DNA of 64,000 bases from Portulaca oleracea (lineage: Eukaryota > Streptophyta > Magnoliopsida > Caryophyllales > Portulacaceae). Position numbers and translations under genes: made by a program. Under the pieces are notes generated by a model. That model saw only the letters and a list, made by a program, of their open reading frames with translations, made no database searches and was not told where the DNA came from. Positions 1-11,252 of this stretch are shown one piece after another; the stretch's first letter is position 1, and each line of letters begins with the position of its first letter. The DNA is taken from the NCBI GenBank assembly GCA_029582165.1, contig CM055872.1, positions 51,665,195 through 51,729,194 on the forward strand. The letters are read 5' to 3'.

Positions 1-254
1 CCAAATTAGAAAGAAAAATGAGAGGAAAATACAACAGGCTAAATGAGAGCTAGTATTGGGAAGTGAGAAAATCAAGGGAGGATTGGTGGTGAAAATCAAA
101 GTTTTTATTTAGTGAAGAGAGATAAAAGTTTTTTTTTCCATCTTATGTTTGAAGGATCAAACAGCACCCAACCCTCCTCATGTCATAGTATCCTCATTTA
201 CCACCAGAGGATGCATTGCAAATATAATGCTTGCAAAGAAACTACAACCAGTAC

Positions 255-3200
255 CTGTCTGAAGGATCTTCAGATTCATCTTCATCATCAGAGGGTTCAA
301 TGACATCCTCAGCACCAGCATCCAAAGCTATTTCAAGAAGCTGATCTTTGTTGGTATCACTCACTTTCACACTTACTGTTCGAGCACGACTAAACCTAAA
401 CATGACAGAACCTGAATCTGCCATCTTGCCACCATTATCCTTCACCACTGACCTCACAGCTGCCACTGCTCTGTTTACATTGTCTGTTAGGACTTGAACC
501 ACAAACCCAACCCCACCGTATCCATATACCTAACATATAGTGAGCATCATCATGCAACTGTAACTTTAATCAAAATTAAGAGATATTAGGCCAGCCAAGC
601 AGAACAGCGGTTACAATAGAAGATTCGTTACTAATTTTCATTGACAATGCAAATGCACCTCATAAAATTTCTCAATGTAATCCTCCTGTCCCTTCTCAGA
701 AGCTTTCTTAATGTTGCGTTCAACGATATCTTTTGGGACATCCAAATCTTTTGCCATTTCAAGTATTGTAGCCAAGGCAGGATTTGAAACAGGATTGGGG
801 CCTCCTTTCTTCACACTGCAGAGTAGATAATCCAGTATACTTCAGCATTTTTTGTAGAAATGTAAAGTGCACAATGGAAAAAGGAACATTGATTTGTGCC
901 TGAGAGAGAAGTCCAACGGGGATTTCACTCTCCATGGGCATGAGGAGAAATGATGCAATATATAATGGAGGAAATTACATTTACCCTACCTGACATTTGT
1001 GGTAATAATTTTTACACGCGTGACATTTATGAAATAATTTTTACTTTACTTGACATTAAGTGCTCATATATTTAAGGGATATTGGACGTTAATAATACCA
1101 ACTTTGGGGGTATTGGACACTAATAATACAGATTATTTTCTTGGACACTGGCAGTACCAACTATCGACTTATTTTCCACCAACAATACACCCCCGATTTA
1201 GAATGATTTTGGCTCATAGAAAGATGACGTAAGTCCATAATGTGTGACGTGGAAGGTAGAGCTTGTGTAGAAAATGTTGACGGGGACAAAAAGTCCACCT
1301 TCCACGTCACACATTATGGAGTCACATCATCTTTTCAATGAGTGCAAACCATAACAATTCGGCGGTGTACTATTGGAGGAAAATAAGTTGATAGTTGGTA
1401 CTGTCAGTATCCAAGAAAATAGTTTGTATTATTAGAATCCAATACCCCCAAAATTGGTATTATTGACGTCCAAAAATCTTATATTTAAACCTCCCAAGAT
1501 ATTTTATGTTTGATTTTTGTTGGATTTTTCGGCGAACATTAAAAAGATAAATACGGATTGACTTTTTTTACCCTTGATATTAATTCATTTTCATTTTTCA
1601 TTTTTATTATAAGATATTTCTTCCATTATAATTGATTCTTTGCCCTATAAGCTACGTTACCTGGACACGGCAACTAGGGCTGCCGTACCTGGGTCGACAC
1701 GACACGACACGGATCCGGACATGGGATCCGTGGCGGACCCTGGACGGAATGGCTGGACACGGCCAAAGAACGAAACCCTAATCCTGGCAAACCCTAGATC
1801 GAACAATTGGACAACCAATTGGTCGGTATTCGGTGTGGTAGCTTGGGGCTTTTGGTCGATCGATCGCAAACCCCACCGTGGGTTTTCTCCGGTCAACGAT
1901 CGCCTTCGGCCACGGAAGTGTCTTCTTGGTTTTCCAGACAGATTTCTCATCAAGTGAGGAGAGAAGGGTGGGGGCGGGGAGGCGTGAACTGACAGAGGAG
2001 AGAGAAGGAAGTGGGGGGAGGGAGGCTTGAACAGACGTTGGACTAGGGTTTACTTTTGAATTGTTTCCTTTTTTCTATTTTGATTATTTTAAAATTAAAG
2101 TAGTAGTAATTTTTTGGGCTTTTTAAAATATGGGCTGACTATACATGGGCCAAATCAATTTAAATTAAAGTATCCCTAGATTTATAATTTTTAAGAATGT
2201 CTCTAAAAATAAAAATATTTCACTTCTAATATAATTAAATATATTATGCTAACTAGGGGTTATGTTTCCTCTGCCGTGTCGGACCCTTAGATACCGTGTC
2301 CCCGTGTCCGTAATTTTTGGGGATGCCATGTCGGACCCTTGGATCCGTGTCCATGTCGGACACCCGTGTCCCGAGTCCAGGTAACATAGCCTATAAGATA
2401 TTTTATAATTGGGTTTTCATTTTTAGAATGGGGAGGGATTGGGTTTACGAAGAAATAAAGTAGAGAAAAGGTTGGGGTCTAAATGTCATATTAATTAATA
2501 TTAAGGGTAAAAACGTCGATTCATGTTTAATTGAAAGTCATATAACTTAATATCAAGGGTAAGAAAGTCAATTCATATTTATTTTTTTAATGTTCGTTGG
2601 AAAATCAACAAAAATCAATTATAAAATATCTTAAGAGGTTTAAATATATGAACACTTAATGTCAGGTAAGGTAAAAATTATTCCACAAATGTCGGGTGTG
2701 TAAAAATTATTACCACAAATGTCAGGTAAGGTAAATGTAGTTTACTCATATATAATGCATCATCAAGTTGGCTCTCATCCCAAATAGATTTAGAATTTAA
2801 AACACCAATTAAGCTGGTTCTGTCCAACCAATAATTAAATGGCATCCATATTCTATGCAACCAGTTCCCTTCAATTATGGATGTTAACAGTACTATGAAG
2901 CCTCATAACTTTAACAGGCATGCAATAAGATAAAGACGCTTTGCATTGAACAAACTTAACACAGTGACATCAAGCTCTAACATAGATTACTTACGCAGAT
3001 ACAACTTCCTTGCCAATTTTCGAATATAGCTTTCCCTTCTTTAGATCTTGTGCCCCCTGCAATACCACTTCCACACTTAAGAAGGTCCAACATGGGAATC
3101 ATTTCTCTAGATTTTTCACTTGCTAAAGATAATTATCTAGTTTTTCTCTCAATATTTTTCTGAAAGTCTAATACTAAACTTGTTTAATTGATCACATGTA

Positions 3201-4581
3201 AGTCTTCTGATTCTAACATTTGGGGAAATCTCCTGAAAAAGGTATTTACTATGTGATTTTACACATGTACTAAAGCGAGAATTTTACACATTTCTGAAAG
3301 GCTAAAGATCTTGGGTCAGACATGCTAAGTTATTAGATAGCAGGTTGTCTATGAATAGCATAGGTTACGTGGAATTTGACTTATGCAAAGTCAAAAGCCT
3401 GTAGTTCTGGGGCAATAGATTCACGATTGGTGCATAACTAGACTATCATTTAATGGAAAGGACACCTAAAGAAACCACATGATGGTGAATCACACATTCA
3501 CACCTAAAGATTGTGAATGATGGTGAATCAAACCCAAGATTAAAATGAGAGCTTTAAAGCATGCATACTCCAAAAACAATGTAAATAATACTACGCAAAC
3601 CAGAACCTCACCCAGGATAAAGTATGGGAAATTAGATGTACTAGACTTAAACCCCTTTCCCTCGTAAAATTGTGTTGCAAGCATTCAATGTCAATAGAAC
3701 ATGAGTTCTATACTGGCTATCTGTACTCCAGAATGACGCGATTAAAGTAAATGTCTGTTAACACACTTTATTTAACACTGTATTACTAGAAGCTTAAAAG
3801 TTAGCCAAGTACAAACTAGTTCATATCCTGAAACACCATCTACTAACTACTAAACCAAACATGTGTAATCCAATAATCCAAAGTCCACAAATTATAAACG
3901 TGAATAGATTTCCCCATTTACATTACAAACACTGCAGAGAATAGAGACAATGACATAACCACAGTATCCTCAATGTAGAAGCAATTACTGAAAGAAACAG
4001 CATGATAAAAAGTCATTCAATGGCACATCTCGATTATCTCAATGTCAATGCAAATCAAAGTAGCTGGTTCAATAATAAGCATGACAATACTGTAGTGATC
4101 CAATCTATCTCAAGCAATTGATCAAACAAGTAGCCAGCAAGGACAGTCATACTCATACCCATCAATGAAACACAAGTAAACAAAAAGGCACCATGATAAG
4201 TAGAGAAGCTGAGAGCAGGCAATGAAACCAACCCTATTGGGGAACTCAAATCCATGATATAATTCAGATATGAAATGAAAATACAAAATGAAGAAGCTTA
4301 AAATCAAAAGGGGAAATTGAAGAAGAACCAAGAATTGAGAAAAGGCATATACCTTTCGGGTGGCAATTTTGCTAGAGCGCCTGCCCATGCAAACTGGAGT
4401 ACATGTCCAAGACTTTTTCATAGTGTTCCGTGAAGAATGGAAGTATCCATCAGATATGGGTATCTGAGAAGCCCACAGGCTTGAAGATGAAGAAGATGAA
4501 AATCTCTTGCCAGCCGAACCATTCCCTGATTACATTACAGACAGAAACACAGGAAAATTTCATTCAAATTCAAGTCCTACC

Positions 4582-4633
<52 letters not shown>

Positions 4634-4737
4634 CAGTGGGTAGAAGAGGAGGGGCTCTGCATTGGAGGTGCGCCATTGGAGACTCTATCAACAATTGTCC
4701 TAACTGTTCTGAAGGGAGAAGCTAAGCCAGTGCTCAT
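255..4737 (-). CDS. YebC/TACO1-type translational regulator, organelle-targeted (3' end outside window)
   Basis: Five exons can be joined on the minus strand: 4737-4635, 4525-4353, 3056-2995, 815-659 and 529-255. All have GT/AG borders and phases agree, giving about 256 codons before the window ends. The family core begins near residue 81 with MGRRSSKIATRK and continues with GAQDLKKGKLYSKIGKEVV, KGGPNPVSNPALATILEMAK and VRSVVKDNGGKMADSGSVMF, all typical of YebC/TACO1 proteins. These proteins bind ribosomes and aid organellar or bacterial translation. The first 80 residues are Ser-rich and basic without the bacterial start, consistent with a mitochondrial or plastid transit peptide (inference). 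I chose the ATG at 4737 because it is the first one in frame with exon 2 through a clean junction. The acidic stretch DDEDESEDPSD ends the last visible exon with a GT donor; the final family segment must lie left of position 1. Intron 3 (816-2994) is swollen by transposons. Confidence 0.9.
1076..1479. mobile_element. MULE-type MITE nested in the left arm of the outer element
   Basis: A 404-bp near-complete foldback. Arms of about 125 bp share GGACGTTAATAATACC and GGGGGTATTGGA near each end, and the centre is also palindromic around two copies of a GTGACGTGGAAGGT-like stretch. It is flanked by TATATTTAA at 1067-1075 and 1480-1488 (9-bp TSD). The undisturbed right arm of the host element keeps this target as a single copy, which supports the boundaries. 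Confidence 0.88.
1652..2389. mobile_element. hAT-like non-autonomous element nested in intron 3
   Basis: A 738-bp element with ends CTACGTTACCTGGACACGG and, in reverse complement, CTATGTTACCTGGACTCGG. It is flanked by CCTATAAG at 1644-1651 and 2390-2397 (8 bp, hAT-type). The GC-rich interior has repeated GTGTCCGACATGG-like segments near both ends and no convincing coding region. It is much less AT-rich than its surroundings, so a captured promoter or gene piece is possible. Confidence 0.8.
4584..4628. repeat. (GA)n microsatellite inside intron 1 of the YebC-like gene
   Basis: About 22 uninterrupted GA units. Read along the gene this is a CT tract that starts about 6 nt after the exon 1 donor, inside an intron of only 109 nt (4526-4634). 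Such tracts are length-polymorphic; this one also lies in the pre-mRNA of a housekeeping-type gene. Confidence 0.95.
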
Positions 4738-5352
4738 CTTTTCTTTTTCCTTGTGGGGGTTGTTTGGTTTCAGTGGTTTTTTTACAATTACTCGAATCTT
4801 ATTTGATACTCTGCTTCCGAAGTTTTTCTAAACTTGGAACAAATCCAATCGTGATCCAGTTTTTGGAATGAAACTCATGGTCCCCTCATTCCACATCATA
4901 TATTATTCCTATTTTTTGGAAGTTTATTTCATTTGTTTTATAAAAATAGGAACTCATTCCTACTTTTCATATTAAAATATTTATTTGTGGATTCCATTTA
5001 TCTTAATTATTCATTTATTATTTTATGTTTGTATCTTTTTAGTTTTGTTTATTTATAATGATAAATATTCAAAATGTATACTTATTATTTTTAAAAATAT
5101 GATCAATTTAAAAAATGAAATATAATATGAAATTGAAAATAGTACTCACACCTACATAAAATAAAAAACATATTAATTAAAAATCGATGGCGTACAATCA
5201 CACAACTTAAATAAAAACGACGTAGAACATATTAATTAAAAATTAAGTTAAATAGAAATTTAAAAACGACTTAAAAAAATCGACTTAAGAAAATACAACG
5301 GATACCTTGGGCCATATAGTCGTTCTGCCATTTGAGCCAACAATAGGAGTAA

Positions 5353-5385
5353 CTAGTACTTAAACCCGTGCGTTGTACAGAACAA
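5353..5385 (-). mobile_element. probable Helitron 3' terminus (minus strand)
   Basis: Read on the minus strand, a weak hairpin of the CTGTAC-AAC-GCACGG type is followed about 10 nt later by CTAG and then a host T, the usual Helitron 3' layout. The same motif style ends the two clearer Helitrons at 25978 and 30342. I could not find the matching 5' TC end to the right, so the element length is unknown. Confidence 0.4.
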
Positions 5386-7482
5386 TGATAAAATATGCAT
5401 ATTGTTGAAAGCATAGCTTATAAAAACGTATATAAATAATTATATATAATTTTATAATATTTTTCAAAAATATAAAGATTGACCCATGCATATCATAATA
5501 TCCTAAAGTAAGAAATCGACAATTTTCTTACCTAACAAAGTGTTTGAACATAACTTCACACTTATTAGCACTATATCTTGACCAATATATCATCATATAC
5601 TTTCCAAGAAGTTTGTACTTTGAAGTCCAAACTTTGACTATAATCTTCTAACCATCTCTATTAGATGAAACTTGAGCTAAAAAAGCTCAACATGTATGAT
5701 AAGGGGAGACTATTTGTGCCGGTAATGTTTATTGGTAATCTAAATTAGGGTTTTTATAATAAGATTATGAGAATTAGTAGGTCTATTAATAAGCTTAATT
5801 CATTATGGACTATAAGGTAAATATAGGAAATTTTAACATTTTCAATACTTAATCATCAGTGTGGGGTGTTGAAAAAAAAAAGAAATAATGTTAAGGATAA
5901 TGAAGAGTTGTTTCTAAAGTCTTCGAATGAGTTTAAGAATTATGTTTTTATGATGTTTATGAAGTAAGATTTTTAGCAATATTAAAATATTATTTGGCTC
6001 ATGTATAATTTATTATGTTTATCAATAAAAAAACTTATTATGTGTATGACTTTAAGATAATATAGCATTCTTGGATACATTTTCTTTCTTTAGAACGTTT
6101 GCAATACAATTTTATAAAACCAAGACTTCTTTCTTTTTTTTTTCTTATATGTAAAAAAATTTTAGAAAAAGGCTTAATAAGGAAAGTAAATTTTCAAAAA
6201 TTACTTTTATTCATACCTTCTGTGAGATGAGATTGAATGATTGGATTCGACCTTTTAAGTATTGTTAGCTATTCAATTTAAAAGAAATGTGATTATTTTT
6301 AAGTGTATATTTAGATATTTTTATTCGCTTTGTTGAGAACATAGGAATACATGTATGCAAGTCGTCATCCTTTACAAAAGGTAGAAAAAGAAAATTTACA
6401 ATTTGAATAATTTGTACAAAATAGTTGCATGTTAAATTTAGTTATTTGATTGAAGTAAAAAAAAATAGCATAATACTTAAGAGGAAGATATAAATGAATA
6501 AACTTATATGAAAACTTTTAAACATACATCAAATATGACCGAACACGTATGTATGAAATTCACATATGCATGCATTAGAAACCTTATAGAAAAAAAAAAT
6601 CTATGATAAAAAAAAAGTATAGTTGGGGTGACGTATGCTAAAATTTTGTTACAATATCGAAGAAATTACCTTGGCTACTTGAATCATTCAGTTTATACAT
6701 TTATGTTGAATTAATTGAACATAAACCTGCAAGATAATTAACAAATCAATTACGCACTCGTACAAAACTCAAACATAACTTCTAAAGAATGTAAAAGTAG
6801 TATTGGGGGAGAGGGGGGAAGGGGAGTGTTTAATCCATAATAGACTAAATTTAAGAAATGAGGCTTTAAATATGGATTACTTGATCTATTTTTTATACAA
6901 CAGTCACTAAGAAATATTCATCAATTAATTATATTATTAAATGATAAATAGCATAAGTTACAAAATATATAATAATGATAAAATAATTATAGGTTTGACT
7001 CCCTTATTATTAATGAGCCATATATTCACACACTTTAATGACTATTGTAGAAACTGATAAGTGATCAATAAGAATATCAATGTACTACTTTGTTTTTTTT
7101 TTTTTAATTCCATGAATCTTCATTTAAAAGTTTCTAATCGTGCAGGTTTTTAAATTAAAATCAAAAAAGTTTTTAATTACTTTTTCATGTAGGCATCATG
7201 ACATTAATTTAAATTATTTTTTAATCATTTTTTAAAGTTTTGAGAAAGAAGTAATTAATATTTAAAGTAAAACTATTTATGTTATATATGGAATTATAAG
7301 TAATTATGTTAATTATTTTGTACATGTATCATTAATATATAAATATTCAATTCAAATATATATATATTAATGCACAATTATTAATAATATATAATTTTTT
7401 TAAAAAAAATTATAATCAATTAAAGATTTCCCAAAATACCCTCAATGCAATCAGCATATTTCGATTCACCCTTTGTACTCAG

Positions 7483-7484
<2 letters not shown>

Positions 7485-7523
<39 letters not shown>
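7485..7523. repeat. (AT)n microsatellite
   Basis: About 20 uninterrupted AT units in AT-rich intergenic DNA. Confidence 0.95.
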
Positions 7524-7527
<4 letters not shown>

Positions 7528-8334
7528 AGACCAATTCTTTTCTTTTGTTTTTTTATTACTTTAGTGGGGCCCACTACCACCCAAAAAAATAAAAAAGAAA
7601 GAAAATAAATGGTGTAGTTCCTAGAACTATGTAGTGATCCCAAATTTACAATCCTAGATTTTCATTTCTTATTGTACTAAAACTTGGGAACTTGGCACAT
7701 GTTCACATGTGGTGTTCCTACCATTGCACATGGTCTTAGGCAGAAAGAACCCTGAACCCAATTCTCAAGAAGCGGCTTCAATAAATTCAATCTACGTTTT
7801 TTAATTAATCTCTATAGAAAACTGGGGAAAACAGAAAAAGAAAAAACAAACATGGAGAGAGAGAGCGAGAATGGAAGAAGTTCAGTCGTACATTTTATTT
7901 TGATAAGGGATTAGGGAAACAGGGCTGTAGGCCATAGTGGAGGGCTCAGCTTTCGTGCTTAAAGCGATGGTAATGGAACAGGAGAGTTTTTGGATAAAAA
8001 TGCCCTTTAACCTTTTAATTTGGGTAAAAATATCATTGAAGTTTTAAAACTATTAAAATTATCATTTAAACTTTTCATTATGATAAAAAAAACCCTTCTA
8101 ACCTATAGTTAACCTGCAATAACTCTCCAAAAAAAATATTAAAAAACATTTAGGGTGTGTTTGGTGCAAAGGAAAATTGTTTTCTAGGAAACTGATTTTC
8201 CTTGTAAAAGGATTTTCTTAGAAAATGAATTTTCATTCGATATTTTTCCATATTTGGTACACAAGAAAATGATTTTTCTGGAAAATTATTTTCACTTGTT
8301 TTGACAATAACGAAACAAAGATTAAAATGCGTGT

Positions 8335-8596
8335 ATGAGAGAAGTGGTGGGGAGAGAGAGAGAGAGGGAGGGAGGGAGGGAGGGAGGGAGGGACATTAAA
8401 AACGGTGCATGAGAGAGTGGTGGAGAGAGAGAAAGACGAAAGAGAGACTAAAACGAATGTATGAAACGGAGTGGTGTACAGAGAGAGACGAGAGAGAGAC
8501 TAAAACGCATGTATGAGAGGGAGTGGTGTACAGAGAAAGAGTCGAGAGAGAGAGAGAAATATTAAAACGGGTGTAGGAGAGAGAGTGGTGGAACTA
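8335..8596. repeat. purine-rich GAGA minisatellite, left part
   Basis: Degenerate tandem units of roughly 55-65 bp. Each unit has ATTAAAACG or ACTAAAACG, then GTATGAGAG, then GAGTGGTG and a GAGAGA run; an embedded GGGA tract lies at 8365-8392. The same units resume after the nested insertion at 9422-9612, so this was one array before the insertion. Confidence 0.8.
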
Positions 8597-8906
8597 GGAA
8601 TGACAACGGGCAGGATCTGGACAGGATCCACCTGGATCCATATCCTTACCAATATTTTTAACTGGACTCATATCCTTACCCATATCCTTTGGGTCTTTTC
8701 TGAAATGACCCATGTCCTTACTCATATCCTTTGTTAACGGCATTTAAATTGAACTTTTACTGCGTATTAATTGGCAAACCCGCAAAACTTTTGCTGAAAA
8801 TCTACAAATGACAAACTTACAATCTCAAAAACAATCTAAAGTAGTCATACAAGCCCAAATTACAACATAACAAACACAAATTTATATATTTACATAGGAA
8901 AATTGG
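8597..8906. repeat. hAT-like fragment with repeated CATATCCTTAC motifs
   Basis: This begins TAGGAATGACAACGGGCAGG, resembling the TAGGGATGGCAATGGGC ends of the hAT element at 11253-11783. It then carries several CATATCCTTAC repeats. The opposite end is not clear, so I call it a remnant. Confidence 0.5.
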
Positions 8907-9421
8907 ATTCTAATAATGCCTACTTTTACAAATTGGATGGCAATAATCCATACTTTCAATTTGTATTCTGGTGAACCAAAAAAAAAAATTATATTGTAGT
9001 GGGACATAATCGAGAGTATGCCTTAAATGTCATAGATTTTGTGTTGCATTTGATTCAAAACTTTGTGTAATACTTTACCACGATTTTTAATGAATTTACA
9101 GCATTAAATTTCCCCCAATTGTTTTCAATTGTTTTCAATTTTTTATGATTTTTTCAATTTTATTCCTTTTAAAAAATCATAATAATTGCCCGGAATCTCA
9201 AAAAAATAATTTAAAAAATGTTTTAGCAAGTACACTTCATTACCTATCTAGGGGCAGGATCGAAAAAAACAAAAACAATATGGGGTAGGCACGAAAAAAA
9301 TAAAATGGATGTGGTGATGGATTTGGTACCACTACAATATAATTTTTTTTGGACCACCAGAATACAAATTGTAAATAGGGATTATTGTCATCCAATTTGC
9401 AAAAGTAGAGATTATTAGAAT
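8907..9421. mobile_element. MITE nested in the PIF element
   Basis: Arms of about 90 bp share ATTCTAATAAT, CAAATTGGATG, CAATAATCC and CAATTTGTATTCTGGTG in inverted orientation. The style resembles the MULE-type MITE at 1076-1479, whose arms also carry CTAATAATAC. I could not find a clean target duplication. Confidence 0.75.
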
Positions 9422-9571
9422 ATTAAAACGCGTGCAGGAGAGAGAGTGGTGAAAGAGAGAATAGAGAGAGAAGAAATTAAAACGGGTGTATGTGAGAGAA
9501 AGAGAGAAATATTCAAATCAATGCATGAGAGAGAATGGTGAAGAGAGAGAAAAAAAGGGAGAGAGAATGAA

Positions 9572-9612
<41 letters not shown>
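9422..9612. repeat. purine-rich GAGA minisatellite, right part
   Basis: A continuation of the array at 8335-8596, ending in a (GA)n run of about 18 units (9576-9611). Confidence 0.8.
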
Positions 9613-9615
<3 letters not shown>

Positions 9616-10195
9616 GGGAGAGAGGGAGAAGATGATTTTCATTAGATTGGAGTCAAGAAAATTATTTACAAAGGGGTGGGGAAAAATTATTTTCTTAGAA
9701 AATGGTTTTCTCTACTTTCCAGTCGCCAAACACACCCTTAATTGAAAATATCCCCCAATTTCAGGTGGACGAAAAACTTGAGTGGCAAATGACCCTTTTT
9801 ATGAACAACAACAAGTGATTTCATGTGAAAATTGGGGTTTTTATGTATTTATAGGTTTTCAATTCAGATTCTGGCTTTTTAAAAATTTTTTGGGGAGTTT
9901 ACTTGCAATAGCAGGTTCACTATAGGTTAGAAGGACATTTTTTATCATATTGGAAAGTTAGATGACATTTTGGAAGGTTTAAGGCATTTTTATCCAAACA
10001 CTCGAAGAAGTGGATAACTGTTTGGAAACTAGATATTGTTGTATAATAGTGTATAACTTACCGCTATCAAAATAATTATTTGCAAAGAACGTGTTCGGTA
10101 AAATTAGAGGTCGGAATGAATATAAAATTACCAAACGGCATATAACTATTATTATTGTTATTGGCTATCAATATTTATTATTATATTTTTTATGG

Positions 10196-10256
<61 letters not shown>
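10196..10256. repeat. (ATT)n microsatellite
   Basis: About 20 ATT units. Homopolymer-like reading frames here (Ile or Asn runs) are repeat artefacts. Confidence 0.95.
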
Positions 10257-10260
<4 letters not shown>

Positions 10261-10303
10261 GATCATGGTTGTGAGGGGTAAACCCTTGGTTAAATATATT
10301 ATA

Positions 10304-10645
10304 GGGTTTTTGGCCACAAATAATACGTACTGAGGGGCTTGTGACTGAGAATAATCCAAAGTGACTTTTCGGCCACTGGCAGTTGTATTTTTTCATTATT
10401 TTCTCATAGCAATCCAGAAGCAATTTCCGGCACCGAAAAACTGACGTGGCGACCGGAAAGTATGTTTTTTCACACTCCAAAAAGGAGATTTTCAGTCGCC
10501 ACGTCAGCTTTCCGGTGCCGAAAATTGATTTTGGACTGCTACAAGAAAATAGTGAAAAAGTACAGACTGCTAGTGGCCAAAAAGTCAGTTTGGATTAATC
10601 CCAGTCACAAGCCCCTCAGTACGGATTATTTGTGGCCAAAAACCC
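10304..10645. mobile_element. MULE-type MITE, near-perfect 342-bp foldback
   Basis: Both arms of about 165 bp start GGGTTTTTGGCCACAAATAA and keep GTACTGAGGGGCTTGTGACTG, AATCCAAA and, near the centre, TGACGTGGCGAC. It is flanked by TATATTATA at 10295-10303 and 10646-10654 (9-bp TSD). High arm identity suggests recent activity or little decay. The interior holds two mirrored CACGTCA boxes. Confidence 0.9.
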
Positions 10646-10772
10646 TATATTATATTGTATTGGGTGTTATGTAATTATCTTGTCAATGAGGGGTAAACCC
10701 TTTGGTTCAATAATTATGTAGAGGAGGTGTCTTAACCATCTCTTGTATTTGAAGTTAGTTTTTAAGATTCTC

Positions 10773-11162
10773 CATCAGTAGAAATTGTTTGGCAAGCTTG
10801 AGAAGTTTGAGTTTTACACACCTCAAATCCTCAAGTCACCTTTCTTGGTTACATTATATTGGAACGAGAGATTTTTATCGATCCCTCAAAAGTGGAAGCC
10901 TATTCGATCATGACATGTTCCCGCCACCCTTATGGATGTGATAAGCTTCCACTGCCTTGCCTATTTCTATTGCCGATTCATCAAAGGTTTCAGCACCCTT
11001 ACGACTCTCATCACTGAATACATGAAGAAGGGTACCTTTGCGTGGACCAAGTCAGCTCATGAGTCCTTTGAGAAGTTTAAGGTCAAGCTTTGTGAAACTC
11101 TAGTACTTACCCTCCTAGACTTCTCACAAGTTTTTGAGATTGACTGTGATGCAAGCACTTGA
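10773..11162 (+). pseudogene. decayed Ty3/gypsy pol fragment (RT end to RNase H start)
   Basis: Translated pieces in changing frames include KLEKFEFYTPQ, FYCRFIKGFSTLTT, EYMKKGTFAWT and FEIDCDAS. These match in order the same segment of the complete gypsy element in this window ([44 protein letters not shown]). Stops and shifts break it and no LTR lies next to it, so it is a truncated relic of the same lineage. Confidence 0.8.
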
Positions 11163-11252
11163 GACACCGACTGCTAAACCGCCCGATCTCGATCTAATCG
11201 AAAGCGGATGAGTATGTGGATCGTATCAAATATGACCGATCTTTCCTACTCC

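Larger units (their letters stand above)
968..2747. mobile_element. MULE-like non-autonomous DNA transposon in intron 3 (outer element)
   Basis: Long terminal inverted repeats of more than 150 bp: the left arm from GAGGAAATTACATTTACC is mirrored by the right arm ending GGTAAATGTAGTTTACTC. Both arms continue through TACCTGACATTTGTGG and the motif ATATTTAAACCTC. A direct repeat TATATAATG (959-967 and 2749-2757) flanks the element, giving a 9-bp target-site duplication as expected for Mutator-type elements. There is no transposase. Two younger elements sit inside (1076-1479 and 1652-2389). Confidence 0.85.
4738..7983. other. AT-rich intergenic region without a recognisable gene
   Basis: This lies upstream of the minus-strand YebC-like gene, so the first few hundred bases probably hold its promoter. 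No ORF with recognisable protein similarity is visible on either strand. The rest is AT-rich with poly-A/T runs, a likely Helitron terminus at 5353-5385 and an AT dinucleotide tract at 7485-7523. Confidence 0.7.
8153..9737. mobile_element. PIF/Harbinger (Tourist-like) non-autonomous element
   Basis: Ends are GGGTGTGTTTGG and, mirrored, CCAAACACACCC, flanked by TTA at 8150-8152 and 9738-9740, the usual PIF/Harbinger target. The subterminal sequence repeats motifs such as TTTTCTTAGAAAATG in both arms. The interior is a purine-rich GAGA minisatellite interrupted by a further insertion (about 8597-9421). No transposase is present. Confidence 0.85.
7984..10003. mobile_element. MITE split by a PIF/Harbinger element
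   Basis: Inverted arms of about 140 bp. The left arm starts near GAGTTTTTGGATAAAAATGCC and runs to about 8130. The right arm in reverse complement reads GAGTGTTTGGATAAAAATGCC and shares CTTCTAACCTATAGT and AACCTGC further in. Without the 8153-9737 insertion this would be about 430 bp, a normal MITE size. I could not settle the target duplication, so the superfamily is open. Confidence 0.7.

Noticed and set aside
9415..9642. Ser/Leu-rich minus-strand frame
   Set aside because: It reads the GA-rich minisatellite on the opposite strand.
10091..10480. Open frames with Ile or Asn homopolymers
   Set aside because: They are translations of the (ATT)n microsatellite and the neighbouring MITE arms.
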